Counted from the first letter of the stretch, positions 8,778 to 18,221 are shown. The stretch: 64,000 bases of DNA from Sporosarcina thermotolerans (GCF_030067815.1 NZ_CP125968.1:2410001-2474000), one strand, 5' to 3'. Numbers and translations: made by a program. The notes: a model not told the origin generated them from the sequence alone.

Positions 8778-8963
8778 TTAGTCAAATAACATTTCACAAT
8801 CTTTGGTATATTTCACCATAGATTTCTCATCTTCCTTATATAATTTACTTTCCAATATCCAATCAGCAAGTGTTTTAACAACGGAATTTACAAAGGCAAT
8901 TAAATTTATGCGCTGTGCTAATTCCTGTGCCAATTGTGGTACCAATTCATCAATAGAAGGCAT
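8778..8963 (-). CDS. small hypothetical protein, with a decayed relative at 54955-55095
   Basis: 61 residues, MPSIDELVPQLAQELAQRIN at the start, then an amphipathic/hydrophobic helix and a charged end. No ribosome binding site is visible before the ATG, so this may be the tail of a longer gene or a remnant itself. Its DNA is recognisably similar to a broken stretch about 46 kb away, which shows it is a mobile or duplicated family. No function can be assigned. Confidence 0.35.
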   Translation of the reverse strand: MPSIDELVPQLAQELAQRINLIAFVNSVVKTLADWILESKLYKEDEKSMVKYTKDCEMLFD

Positions 8964-8990
8964 CTAAATGTTGATGGAACAACAAAAACA

Positions 8991-9021
8991 GGGACACCAA
9001 TTCATATGTGAATTGTGTCCC
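8991..9021. terminator. hairpin, probable terminator after paaX
   Basis: GGGACACCAATTCA and TGAATTGTGTCCC pair (one mismatch) around TATG. It sits between paaX (stop 9172, minus strand) and the small gene at 8778-8963, beside the right inverted repeat copy. Confidence 0.5.
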
Positions 9022-9042
9022 CGAACGCAGTGTTTTTCAATA

Positions 9043-9064
9043 TTTTCTCCCCATCAACCGAACC
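9043..9064 (-). repeat. right copy of the 22-bp inverted repeat (partner at 6155-6176)
   Basis: Exact reverse complement of 6155-6176. Together they border about 2.9 kb that holds the two spore-surface genes, the VOC gene and the 61-residue gene, interrupting the aromatic block. Confidence 0.7.
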
Positions 9065-9171
9065 TGTTGCCATTGAGGCACCTAATTGTTTGTCTTACGA
9101 AGTGAATATGATGGAATGACCATTATTTTGCTTAAATGAAGTAAACTCTGAACATATGCTGCAATAGACGA

Positions 9172-10050
9172 TTAGTCAATAATCAGCGGGTGAACTTCTG
9201 CATCATACGATTTGTCTTTTCGCCGCATGTCATTATCTTCTTGAAACACATCTTCGAAAAACCTGCTGGCTGATTGCGCCAACAACTTATAATATTGTTC
9301 AAATAAATGGGCAGCATGGTTGCCTTTCCAGATTTCTGGCAGCAACTCTTTCGGCAAACCGGGATCAATAAAGAGGAACTTGCGGTATTCATGAACAAGT
9401 TTTGTCCTCTCTACGAAACACTCAGCATCTGTCATCTGCCCATTGTTCATCATACTTTGATGGATGATATAGTTATTGCTATACGTGGAAATGAATTCTT
9501 GGTACTTCCCTTCGATTTCTTCAAGCGGCCAACTTTTCTCAACGAGCGCTCGATTCGCCTGCGGCCCTTCATATTCGGATAAGAATAGATCTGCGTAAGG
9601 TTGGATCTCATATTTATCAATAAGCAGACTCACTTCTTTCGCTAGGTCATTCGGTGTTATCCAGCAACCATTGGAAAAACTTCCAAATCCGCTCCATAAA
9701 AGCTCTTTACGCAGTTCATCACGTATCTGCCTTTTCTCTTCGGGAATCGTATACATAAGCATACGCCATTTTCCATCCCACTCGTGTGGTGCCAATTTAA
9801 AAATACGAGTAGCCGCTTCTTCAATTCTTAATTCTCCGCGGTGTGTCAGAAAGTAATAGCTTTTATTCCCTTTTTTTTCAGAGTTAAGCCAGCCTTGCTT
9901 CATCATTCTAGAGACGGCTACACGAACTGATTGTTCATTATGGCCGAATTCCTTCAATAATCGAATCAGACTGCCTATCCAAATCTTATTTCCGTAATGA
10001 CGGATATAGTCTCCGTATATGGTAAAAATCATTGACTGTGTATTGGCCAA
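9172..10050 (-). CDS. paaX: phenylacetic acid degradation repressor PaaX
   Basis: 292 residues, the usual length. An N-terminal winged-helix (about residues 8-80) opens with SMIFTIYGDYIRHYGNKIW and contains the recognition helix VRVAVSRMMKQGWL; the middle and C-terminal PaaX domains include WDGKWRMLMYTIPEEKR, WSGFGSFSNGCWITP and the C-terminal HEYRKFLFIDPGLPKELLP. PaaX represses paa genes until phenylacetyl-CoA binds. TTG at 10050 gives the conserved start xxNTQSMIFT; ATG 10032 is the alternative. A site shared with the paaA promoter lies 59-73 bases upstream, suggesting autoregulation. Confidence 0.93.
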   Translation of the reverse strand: MANTQSMIFTIYGDYIRHYGNKIWIGSLIRLLKEFGHNEQSVRVAVSRMMKQGWLNSEKKGNKSYYFLTHRGELRIEEAATRIFKLAPHEWDGKWRMLMYTIPEEKRQIRDELRKELLWSGFGSFSNGCWITPNDLAKEVSLLIDKYEIQPYADLFLSEYEGPQANRALVEKSWPLEEIEGKYQEFISTYSNNYIIHQSMMNNGQMTDAECFVERTKLVHEYRKFLFIDPGLPKELLPEIWKGNHAAHLFEQYYKLLAQSASRFFEDVFQEDNDMRRKDKSYDAEVHPLIID

Positions 10051-10108
10051 TTAAGCTCACTCTTTCTTTTTCACTCATTAAAGATATATCATAACTTCCC
10101 CTTCTTCC

Positions 10109-10123
10109 ATTATATCGTTATAT
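10109..10123. promoter_or_regulatory. candidate PaaX operator upstream of paaX
   Basis: On the minus strand this reads ATATAACGATATAAT, differing at one position from 19228-19242 in front of paaA. It lies between the crotonase stop and the paaX start. Assignment to PaaX is inference from the shared sequence and position. Confidence 0.45.
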
Positions 10124-10137
10124 TACTAAAAGAAAAC

Positions 10138-10912
10138 TCATTTCCCGGTAAATACCGGACTTCTTTTTCGCTAAATGCAAGTAGAGCTTCCATTCGATCT
10201 TCGGTTGGGATTATTAATTCGTACGCTTTCGATTCAATCGCAAGTCCCGTCTGCAAATCCGTATTCATCCCTTGTGTGATAGCATATTTAGCTTGCTGAA
10301 TCGCAACCGGGCCATTTTTCATCATATCAAAGGCGAGTTCTTCACAAGCAGCAAGAAGGTTTTCCCGTTAACCACCTTCAGAATGACACCTAATTGCAAA
10401 CCTTCTTCTGCCGTGAACTTTCTTGCGGTGAAGATTAGCTCCTTCGCTTTCATCTCCCCTACAAGTCGTGGAAGCCTTTGTGTCCCGCCTGCCCCTGGGA
10501 TGATCGCCCAACTCGTTTCAGTCAGTCCCATTTTTACTCCTTCTGCTGCAATGGAAAAGTCGCAAGCAATCATCAATTCAAAACCACCACCTAAAGCATA
10601 GCCGTTCACCGCTGCTATTGTTGGCTGCGGAAGGTTTGCGATTGCTTTGAATGCATCTCTAATTGCCTTGACATTTCTTTTAACTTCCATCTCATTCAAT
10701 GTTTTTCGTTCTTTCAAATCGGCTCCTGCAGAAAATGATTTGTCGCCTGCTCCAGTAAAAATGACCACCCGCGCCTCTCGATCGAGTGAAATCGAATCCG
10801 TCACTTCCTGAAGCTTATGAAGGGTTTCATAATCAAAGCAATTTAACATGTCTTCCCGGTTAATGGTCACATAGGCAATATTGTTCTTTTTTTCATATAA
10901 AACAGTTGTCAT
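10138..10912 (-). CDS. enoyl-CoA hydratase/isomerase, PaaF-like (two apparent frameshifts)
   Basis: Two single-base losses, near 10366 and near 10160 (run of five A should be six), break the frame. Repaired it gives 258 residues ending in EKRSPVFTGK, the canonical crotonase C-terminus. Oxyanion-hole and active-site regions: FSAGADLKE (about residue 60) and AVNGYALGGGFELMIACDF, with the catalytic glutamate position in the ETSWAIIPGAGGTQRLPRL region. Role: hydration of 2,3-dehydroadipyl-CoA in the lower phenylacetate pathway (PaaF) is most likely. It lies between paaX and the thiolase, 14 bases after the latter's stop. Confidence 0.82.
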
Positions 10913-10925
10913 TTTCCCTTCTCCT

Positions 10926-12130
10926 TTAGTCCATTACATTTTCAATGATTGCTGCAATTCCCTGCCCTACCCCGACACACATCGTCGCCAGCCCATATTT
11001 AACGTTCTGTTTTTTCATTTCATGCAGAAGTGTAGTAAGAATTCGCGCGCCACTAGCCCCTAAAGGATGCCCAAAAGCGATTGCCCCGCCGTTGACATTC
11101 ACTTTACTGTCATCTACCTCCAACTGACGTATACACTCGATGGATTGAGAGGCAAAGGCTTCGTTCAATTCAACAAGCCCAATGTCATTTATCGTAAGTC
11201 CTGCCCGTTCCAATGCTTTTCTCGAAGCGTAAATTGGACCAAGCCCCATTACAGCAGGTTCAAGTCCAGCCGTTGCTCCGATCACATATCGCGCAAGTGG
11301 TGTAAGGTTGAGTTCTTTCGCTTTTTCAGAACTCATCAGAAGCAATGCAGATGCACCATCATTAACACCGGAAGCATTGCCTGCGGTAACAGTGCCTCCA
11401 TCAACTATGGGTCGTAGTTTAGCGAGATCTTTTAGAGTTGTATCTGGCCGCGGTGCTCATCCCGATCCACAGTGATTCCGTTCCCCTTACGGTCTTGATA
11501 AACTACGGGAACTATTTCTTCAGCGAACCGATTTTCTTCCATTGCTTTTTTTGCACGTTGCTGGCTTTCAAATGCAAATAAATCCTGACTTTCGCGCGTT
11601 ATCTTATACCGCTGTGCAACATTTTCAGCAGTTTGCGGCATTGAATCTGCGCCATACATTTTTTTCAAACTATTATTCGTGAAACGCCAACCAATTGTAG
11701 TATCTAACAATTCCATATCGCCACGGGGGTTTGCTTTATCGGGCTTTGCCATAACAAATGGTGCACGCGTCATACTTTCTGTCCCGCCTGCAATGTAAAT
11801 ATCTCCGTCCCCGACTGCGATTGCTCTCGCGGCGTAGAGAACAGCGTCTAGTCCTGAACCACATAAGCGGTTGATCGTCGTGCCCGCCACTTCAACTGGA
11901 AGCCCCGCCAAAAGGCCGGCCATTCGCGCCACATTCCGGTTATCTTCGCCAGCTTGATTGGCGTTGCCGAAAATGACTTCTTCAATCTTCTCTACCGGAA
12001 GATTTGGATTCCTTTCGACAAGCGCTTTAATAACGACTGCTCCTAAATCATCCGGGCGCACTTCTCTTAGAGCGCCATTGTATCTTCCGATAGGTGTACG
12101 GACAGCATCCACTATGACGACTTCTCTCAT
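10926..12130 (-). CDS. paaJ: 3-oxoadipyl-CoA/3-oxo-5,6-dehydrosuberyl-CoA thiolase, PaaJ-like (one apparent frameshift)
   Basis: The frame breaks near 11453 where one C is missing; repaired it has 401 residues, the standard thiolase length. Active sites visible: nucleophilic cysteine in [13 protein letters not shown] (about residue 90), histidine in [16 protein letters not shown], and the second cysteine in MCVGVGQG. It cleaves the two 3-oxoacyl-CoA intermediates of phenylacetate breakdown, releasing acetyl-CoA. It overlaps the upstream paaH stop by four bases (ATGA). A general acetyl-CoA acetyltransferase would look alike; the pathway role comes from context. Confidence 0.87.
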
Positions 12131-12999
12131 TTCCTAACCAACTCTTCCTCAAGTGCATAGTCATATACGCCCTTGCCACTTTTTCGACCAAGTCGGCCCG
12201 CTTTAACATATTGTTCTAATAGAGGCGCTGGTCTGTACTTTTCACCAAGCTTTTCATGCAAATATTTCAAGTTATTTAAGCGCGTATCAAGTCCCACCAA
12301 ATCACCAAGTTCAAATGGGCCCATGGGATAATTTAAGCCAAGTTTAATCGCCTTATCAATTTCTTCCGGTGTTCCAAGTCCCTCTTGTAGCATGAAAAAT
12401 GCTTCGTTACCTACAAGTGCACTAATCCTCCTAGTGATGAACCCGGGAAATTCATTGATGACAACAGTTTCTTTACCCATTCTCACGGCCACTTCCCTGA
12501 TTACTTCAACCGTCTCATCACTCGTTTCCAATCCCTTGACAATTTCTACAAGTGGCATTTTATGTACTGGATTGAAAAAATGCATGGCAATTGTTTTAGT
12601 AGGACGTTTACCAAAGGAAGCAATTTCCGTTGGACTCATCGTAGAAGTATTCGTTGCGAAATAACACTCTTTTGAAGCGTGTTTCTCAATTTCCTCAAAT
12701 ACCTGCTTTTTAATCGATGCCATTTCAGGTACTGCTTCAATAATTAAATCAGCGTTTCCTGCTGCTTTTGTTAAATCATTTTCATAGCCTAATTTTTGAC
12801 TCGCATTCTTCACTGCGTCTGCTGAAATTTTTCCATACTTTATTCCTTTATCAAAAATAGATTCTATTTCATCCTTTGCATTTTGAAGTGCAGTTTCGTT
12901 AATATCGACAAGTGTAACTGAGTACCCGCCAAGGGCACCGACATAGGCAATCCCTCTCCCCATCACACCGGAACCGACCACGACGATACGCTTAATCAT
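12127..12999 (-). CDS. paaH: 3-hydroxyacyl-CoA dehydrogenase, PaaH-like
   Basis: 290 residues, a complete two-domain enzyme. N-terminal Rossmann domain: IVVVGSGVMGRGIAYVGALG and VTLVDIN, then the catalytic region HFFNPVHKMPLVEIVKG with the active histidine, followed by the C-terminal helical domain with NYPMGPFELGDLVGLD and GRLGRKSGKGVYDY. It oxidises 3-hydroxyadipyl-CoA with NAD+. Four-base overlap with the thiolase gene. The region upstream has a hairpin at 13031-13058, so it may be transcribed partly on its own. Confidence 0.92.
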   Translation of the reverse strand: MIKRIVVVGSGVMGRGIAYVGALGGYSVTLVDINETALQNAKDEIESIFDKGIKYGKISADAVKNASQKLGYENDLTKAAGNADLIIEAVPEMASIKKQVFEEIEKHASKECYFATNTSTMSPTEIASFGKRPTKTIAMHFFNPVHKMPLVEIVKGLETSDETVEVIREVAVRMGKETVVINEFPGFITRRISALVGNEAFFMLQEGLGTPEEIDKAIKLGLNYPMGPFELGDLVGLDTRLNNLKYLHEKLGEKYRPAPLLEQYVKAGRLGRKSGKGVYDYALEEELVRK

Positions 13000-13030
13000 G
13001 AGTATTCCTCCTTTTTATAATGAAAGAATA

Positions 13031-13058
13031 CGGACAGGAGATCATACATCCCTGTCCG
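13031..13058. terminator. hairpin between the aldehyde dehydrogenase gene and paaH
   Basis: CGGACAGG and CCTGTCCG pair around 12 bases. The minus-strand downstream sequence is only weakly T-rich, so it may attenuate or process the transcript rather than end it. Confidence 0.45.
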
Positions 13059-13104
13059 TTGTTTATTAATATTAAGTGTGAAACCAATATGCCTTTTAGT
13101 TATC

Positions 13105-14620
13105 TTATAATCCAAACGGATTTACTGGTCGGCTTCCAAAGTACGACATGATGCTTTTCGTTTCCGTGTATAGGTCAAGCGAGCCGGCTGACAGTTCACG
13201 TCCGAACCCGGATTGTTTGAAGCCGCCGAATGGCGTGCCTGGGAAGGCAGAGAATGGCGTGTTGATCATTACGATTCCCGCTTGAATTTGGTTGGCGACA
13301 CGTGTTGTAGTTGCCGTATTTGTTGACCAAATAGATGAGGCTAAACCATAATCCGAATCATTCGCTAAGAAAATCGCTTCTTTTTCGTCTTTAAACTTCG
13401 ACACGACAACAACTGGTCCAAAGATTTCTTCACGAACAACTTTCATATCTTGTGTTACGTTTCCGATAATTGTCGGCGCATACCAAAAACCATTTTCATA
13501 GCCTTCCGGTTTCAACTCTTTGCCGCCCGTCAGGATTTCAGCGCCTTCATCGATTGCAGATTGCACATACATTTTCACTGTGTCCAACTGGGCTTGATCG
13601 ATAATTGCACCCATATGTGTTGCCTTACTGAATGGATCCCGACTGCGAGTTTTTCAGTTTTCGCGATAAATTTCTCAACGAACTCGTCGTACACATTTTC
13701 ATGAATATAAATGCGTGAACGTGCATCACAAGATTGCCCCGTGTTATTGAACGCACCGTAGAGAGAACCATCGACAGCTGCATCAATATCTGCATCCTCA
13801 AAAACAAGGCTTGGGGATTTCCCGCCTAGTTCTAATGTTACGCGTTTTACTGTTCCAGCCGCTCTTGCCATAATGTCTTTTCCAATTGCAGTTGACCCGT
13901 AAACGCTACTTTATTCACTAATTCATGTTCTACTAAGTAGTTGCCAATCTCTGAACCAGATCCTGGCACAATGTTAACAACGCCTGCTGGCACGCCTGCT
14001 TCATGACAAATTTCTCCAAGAATAATAGCTGTAAGCGGCGTTAGAGACGCCGGCTTAATCACGACCGAGCATCCTGCTGCAATCGCAGGTGCAATCTTCC
14101 AAGCTGCCATCATGAGTGGATAGTTCCATGGAATGATTTGTGCACATACACCAAGCGGCTCTTTTTCTGTGTAGTTATGAAATTGCCCAGGTACGTTGTT
14201 GACAGATCCACCATGTCCGACGATAGCGCCTGCGTAAAATTCAAAGTCTTCGATTGCTTGTGCGATCTGTCCTTTCGCAGCTGCAAGTGATTTTCCTGTA
14301 TTCAAAATTTCCAGTTCCACAAGTTCATTAAAGCGAGCGCCCATAATTTCCGCAATTTTGTTCAATACACGGGCACGACGTCCCGCAGGCGTTATTTTCC
14401 ACTTTCCTTTATCAAAAGAATCTCTCGCAGCCCGAACAGCTTTTTCAGCGTCTTCTTTCGTCGCTTTCGCCACTTCAGCTAACAGTTCGCCAGTCGCAGG
14501 ATTATAAATTTTTGTGCGCTCCCCATTGCTGCTATCGACTTGTTCACCGTTGATAAAAAGTTTATAGTAGTCACGCTTCATTGATTCTCGGTCTGTTGTT
14601 CCTTCTTGAATTGTCGTCAT
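13105..14620 (-). CDS. aldehyde dehydrogenase, PaaZ-like ALDH without the hydrolase domain (two apparent frameshifts)
   Basis: Single-base losses near 13898 and near 13636 (GGG should be GGGG) split the gene into three frames; repaired it has 505 residues. Motifs: CAQIIPWNYPLMMAAWKIAP, GCSVVIKPASLTPL, VTLELGGKSPSLVF with the general-base glutamate, and the catalytic cysteine in FNNTGQSCDAR; C-terminal [19 protein letters not shown] lies 9 bases before ATG 14620. In phenylacetate catabolism an ALDH oxidises 3-oxo-5,6-dehydrosuberyl-CoA semialdehyde. Escherichia coli PaaZ carries an extra C-terminal MaoC-like ring hydrolase; this protein ends after the ALDH domain. A betaine-aldehyde-dehydrogenase-like enzyme is the alternative. 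Confidence 0.85.
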
Positions 14621-14633
14621 TGGTTGATTCCTC

Positions 14634-15407
14634 CTATTGCCCTGAATAGACAGGTTTTCTCTTTTGCATGAATGCGTTGACACCTTCACGATGGTCTTTT
14701 GTTAGACCCGCGATCCGCTGTCCTTGGGCTTCTTGTTCAAGATAGTCTTCGAAAGAAAGTGTGGAAATCGCCTTCAATGAGCGTTTGATTAGCCCAATTG
14801 CTTTTGTCGGCAAAGCGGCAAGCCGGGCTGCGAATGCGTTAACATCCTCTTCCCATGTATCTACCGGAATTAGTCGATTCGCAAGGCCCATTTCCAACGC
14901 CTCAGCAGCAGTCACTTTTTCTCCTAACATGGCTAGTTCCGTTGCTTTAGCATGTCCTACAAGTTGTGTCAGATAATAGAGATTGCCAGAATCCGGAATA
15001 AGGCCAACATGTATGAAGGCGTTTACAAAACTTGCCCGTTCTGAAACAAGTCTGAAGTCGCATGCAAGTGCAAGACTGAATCCAGCTCCAGCGGCAACTC
15101 CATTTACCGCAGCGATTATCGGTTTCTCACATTCTCTAAGTTGCTTGATCATGGGCCCATAATGGTCTCGTAACACTTGCCCGTGATCCATGTTTTCATC
15201 TACTTCTGCTAAATCCTGTCCAGAACAAAATGCACGGCCTTCGCCCGTTATGACGATACAACGAACTTCCTCATCATTGGAAGCGGCTTTGACAGCAACA
15301 CCCACTTCTCGGTTCATCTGTGCGATAAATGCATTCAGTTTGTCGGGCCTATTTAAATAGAGCCAAGCAATTCCATCTGCAACTTCATAGCGAATCATTT
15401 CAAACAT
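14634..15407 (-). CDS. paaG: ring-1,2-epoxyphenylacetyl-CoA isomerase PaaG (crotonase family)
   Basis: 257 residues, intact. The crotonase core shows GRAFCSGQDLAEVDE (PaaG-type SGQDL), PIIAAVNGVAAGAGFSLALA and HVGLIPDSGNLYYL with an aspartate typical of the isomerases, ending in AFMQKRKPVYSGQ. It converts the ring epoxide to the oxepin-CoA and later moves a double bond. Start ATG 15407 follows GGGAGGT-like sequence in the 12-base gap from the upstream crotonase. It lies between that crotonase and the ALDH gene, all on the minus strand. Confidence 0.9.
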   Translation of the reverse strand: MFEMIRYEVADGIAWLYLNRPDKLNAFIAQMNREVGVAVKAASNDEEVRCIVITGEGRAFCSGQDLAEVDENMDHGQVLRDHYGPMIKQLRECEKPIIAAVNGVAAGAGFSLALACDFRLVSERASFVNAFIHVGLIPDSGNLYYLTQLVGHAKATELAMLGEKVTAAEALEMGLANRLIPVDTWEEDVNAFAARLAALPTKAIGLIKRSLKAISTLSFEDYLEQEAQGQRIAGLTKDHREGVNAFMQKRKPVYSGQ

Positions 15408-15419
15408 TCCGCGACCTCC

Positions 15420-16198
15420 CTACTTTCCCCGGTAATCCGGTTTTCTTTTTTCCACAAAAGCATTCATGCCTTCTTTTTGATCCTGCGAAGCGAAAAGTAG
15501 ATAGAAATTTTTCCGTTCATATTGCATTCCTTCATACAACGGATAATCCACCGCCTTGTTCACCGAATCTTTAATGAGGCGCAGCGAGAGCGGCGGTTGT
15601 TTCGCAAGCCGTTTGGCGAATTTCAATGTTTCCTCCATTAAGAGTTCAGGTGCCACGATTTTGTTAATGACTCCGTGTGTAAGAGCCGTTTCCGCAGAGA
15701 TCCTCTCCCCAGTCCACAGCCATTCAATCGCTTTTGTTCGTCCCGCCAGTTTCGTCAACCGCTGCGTACCCCCTGCTCCTGGCATGACGCCAAGGCCTAC
15801 TTCGGGAAATGAAACTGTGTTCCGCTAGCTGAGATTAATAGGTCACAAGAAAGGGCAAGCTCGAATCCCCCTCCGAAAACGAACCCTTTGACAGCACCGA
15901 TGATCGGTTTTTTAATAAGTGTTAGACGGTCCCAATCCGCAAATTGGTTTAATAATTCAAGGCTGATCGGATCATCACCAGTCATTTCATCAATATCTGC
16001 TCCCGCTGAAAAAGCACGGCCCTCGCCAGTCAGCACAATGACACGTACGTTTTCATCACGATCATAGTCTTCCATCGCTGCGACGATTTCACTGACCATT
16101 TTTCGATTCAATGAGTTTAACTGGCGGGGGCGATTCAGACAGATGACCGCTACCCCGTTTTCCTCCATGGACGTTTCAAGAAAAACGAAACGTTTCAT
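15420..16198 (-). CDS. enoyl-CoA hydratase/isomerase family protein, third crotonase (one apparent frameshift)
   Basis: The frame breaks near 15822; one restored base gives 259 residues. Motifs: GRAFSAGADIDEMTG, AVKGFVFGGGFELALSCDL and VGLGVMPGAGGTQRL with the typical GAGGT active-site loop, C-terminal AFVEKRKPDYRGK. It is more hydratase-like than paaG. As paaG (isomerase) and the 10138 gene (PaaF-like) are present, this extra crotonase may be the 2,3-dehydroadipyl-CoA hydratase itself or supply a ring-opening hydrolase missing from the ALDH protein; that is inference. ATG 16198 overlaps the upstream stop. Confidence 0.82.
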
Positions 16199-16499
16199 TA
16201 CGCATCTTCACCGATCATTAATGTAACAAGATCACGTGCAAACCCCATCAGTCCTTCCCGGACGCTTTTCCTTCAGGTGAACGCAACCCCTGTTGCAAGT
16301 CTTCCAAACTGTCATAATACATCTCACACATGAGATAGTATTTGCCCTCTCCTCCCATCGGAGATCCTGTGAATTTCGTCACTTTCATTTCACGAAGTCC
16401 TGGAATTTCCGCTGTGATCGGCGCATGAACATTGAAGTAATGGTTGTCAAATTCCTCTTTGTTTTCAGGGTGTTTGTATAACGCGATTAATTTAGCCAT
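16198..16499 (-). CDS. EthD-family small protein in the paa operon (one apparent frameshift)
   Basis: Restoring one C near 16256 extends the frame to 100 residues ending at TAA 16198-16200, which overlaps the next ATG. It is a ferredoxin-like alpha-beta fold protein: MAKLIALYKHPENKEEFDNH, then YFNVHAPITAEIPGLREMKV and PMGGEGKYYLMCEMYYDSLE. EthD-like proteins are small dimeric enzymes or accessory factors; one is commonly seen in Gram-positive phenylacetate operons. Precise function unknown; it could protect or process the unstable epoxide/oxepin intermediates, which is speculative. It follows paaD by 17 bases. Confidence 0.75.
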
Positions 16500-16516
16500 T
16501 TAGCATTCTCCTCACT

Positions 16517-17016
16517 TTATAGTAGTGTTGAAACAGGTTTCATTGCCTCAAATACGTTTTTACAGCTCTTACAATACAAAATACTTCTGCATGCTGTCGG
16601 CCCGAAGATGTTTTCCATTGTCACATATGTGGAACCACAATAGGCACAATCCACATGATAGGAGCCGTCTTCTTCAATATGCCGGGAGGTGGGGCTATTC
16701 CAAACGCCCGCAGATTCACATGCCCTTCTTCAGTAATACGATCTGATGTCCACGGTGGATGAAAAACGAATTCCACTTCAACATCTTCCACTTCGGGCAG
16801 TTGTTTAATTGCATCTATCGTATTCTTCTTTATAATCTCTAAAGCCGGGCATCCTAAAAATGTTGGAAGTAAAACTACTTTTACGATATTTCCCGAGTTC
16901 GTGACTTCTTCAACCATGCCAAGGTCAATAATGCTGACCGAGTCAATTTCAGGGTCTTTCACAGTCACAAGGACTTCATAGACACGATCAATGGAAACGC
17001 TTTCAGAAATAGCCAT
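16517..17016 (-). CDS. paaD: phenylacetyl-CoA epoxidase assembly protein PaaD (one apparent frameshift)
   Basis: One base lost near 16688 hides the C-terminus; repaired it has 166 residues. N-terminal MIP18/DUF59 domain: VYEVLVTVKDPEIDSVSIID, FLGCPALE, VEVEFVFHPPWTSDRI. The restored C-terminus is a zinc-finger-like segment with CAYC, then IFGPTACRSILYCKSC. PaaD is needed for an active PaaABC monooxygenase, probably for iron cofactor maturation. RBS AGAGGTG precedes ATG 17016; an in-frame GTG at 17025 is part of that site. It lies 23 bases after paaC. Confidence 0.9.
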
Positions 17017-17039
17017 GCTCTTCACCTCTTTTCTTTCCG

Positions 17040-17858
17040 TTACCAGGAAGCTACCGGATCTACCTTGTAAACTTCAGAAAGCGTTAGCAGAGCTTCATTT
17101 AGGTCTACTGTATGCTCGCCATTCCTTCCATTATTCGCAGGGTTTACCGGAATCGTTGGTATATCCATTTGAAGAGCGGCAAACACCGGCTTAATGCTAT
17201 CTATCCAGTTATCTTTCAATTTTTCCTCACTGTCTATCAGTTTATATTTTTCAATTGCCTGTTTTTGATTGCCAAAAGAGAACATATCTCCAAAGTCATT
17301 CATAACAAGCGTAATGGCTTCATTCATTCGCTTTTTTGCCACATCGGTAGAGCTCAATAACTGCTTAAACCAAGTTTCCCAATGCAATCTGTGATAATAA
17401 AGTTCCATCCTCACTTTTACTGCAGCTTCAGCAAGTGGTTTATACGTGCTCTGGCATAGCGAATCGACTTTAACTTTTTTGGCTTGTGTGTAAAAATAAC
17501 TTCTGACAACTTGATAGGCCCAATCATATTTCGGTGTTTCCATATAAAAGCCCTCACCGTTTACCCGCTCTGTTAAAATGCTGTTTCTTCTATCTTGCGC
17601 CGGGCGCAAATGGGCTAAATCATCTGCATTTCCCGCCTCTAACTCTTCAAGAAGTTTATAATACATCGCTGCATGGCCCATACTGTCTTGGCTAATCGAT
17701 GAAGAAGCGACATCTTCCTCAATATGAGGAGCGAGTCCGAGCCATTCAGATCCACGATAGGCATATAAGAAATCGTCATCCGCCAATTGGAATAACAAAC
17801 TCGTTATTGCTTCTTTGTTTTCCGCGGCCTCGGTCACTCCGTTTTCAATTTCGCTCAT
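17040..17858 (-). CDS. paaC: phenylacetyl-CoA epoxidase structural subunit PaaC
   Basis: 272 residues, ferritin-like helical protein with DDDFLYAYRGSEWLGLAPHI, SQDSMGHAAMYYKLLEEL and MELYYHRLHWETWFKQL. It is the scaffold partner of the catalytic PaaA in the 1,2-phenylacetyl-CoA epoxidase. The start is fixed by a four-base ATGA overlap with the paaB stop at 17855-17858. Intact, in the order paaA-B-C-D. Confidence 0.93.
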   Translation of the reverse strand: MSEIENGVTEAAENKEAITSLLFQLADDDFLYAYRGSEWLGLAPHIEEDVASSSISQDSMGHAAMYYKLLEELEAGNADDLAHLRPAQDRRNSILTERVNGEGFYMETPKYDWAYQVVRSYFYTQAKKVKVDSLCQSTYKPLAEAAVKVRMELYYHRLHWETWFKQLLSSTDVAKKRMNEAITLVMNDFGDMFSFGNQKQAIEKYKLIDSEEKLKDNWIDSIKPVFAALQMDIPTIPVNPANNGRNGEHTVDLNEALLTLSEVYKVDPVASW

Positions 17859-18202
17859 TTCCGTTTTCCTCCCCATGACAAGATTTCTTTTTCATCCAAG
17901 ATTTCCTGTTCATAGTGACGCCATTTTTTCTTCAAGTACCCGTAGCCTTTTGTCGTACGATAATCTTTGTTGTCCAGTCTGCTAAGTGTCAGTTTCTCTT
18001 CGGCATTCATTTTTCGAATATGCTTTCGATTCACGATCCAAATGTCTGTAACCGGCTCGCGACGCATGAAATTTTCCTGGGCCAAAACGAGTGCCATATC
18101 TTCGTTTGGAGCCAGTAAGCTGAATTGGTACTGGAATGTCGAAGTCGGCGTCCGTTTGCTAAAAACTTCATATTCTTGGTAAAATGTTTGCTCTTCAGCC
18201 AT
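17855..18202 (-). CDS. paaB: phenylacetyl-CoA epoxidase subunit PaaB
   Basis: 115 residues, as in the family: YQEYEVFSKRTPTSTFQYQF, SLLAPNEDMALVLAQENF, MRREPVTDIWIVNRKHI, then a longer lysine-rich tail. PaaB bridges the PaaA-PaaC dimers. It lies 20 bases after the paaA stop and overlaps paaC. Confidence 0.93.
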   Translation of the reverse strand: MAEEQTFYQEYEVFSKRTPTSTFQYQFSLLAPNEDMALVLAQENFMRREPVTDIWIVNRKHIRKMNAEEKLTLSRLDNKDYRTTKGYGYLKKKWRHYEQEILDEKEILSWGGKRK

Positions 18203-18221
18203 TTCCTTTAGACTCCTTCCT

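Noticed and set aside
10272..11417. Plus-strand open frames inside the crotonase and thiolase genes
   Set aside because: They are antisense shadows of strongly supported minus-strand genes.
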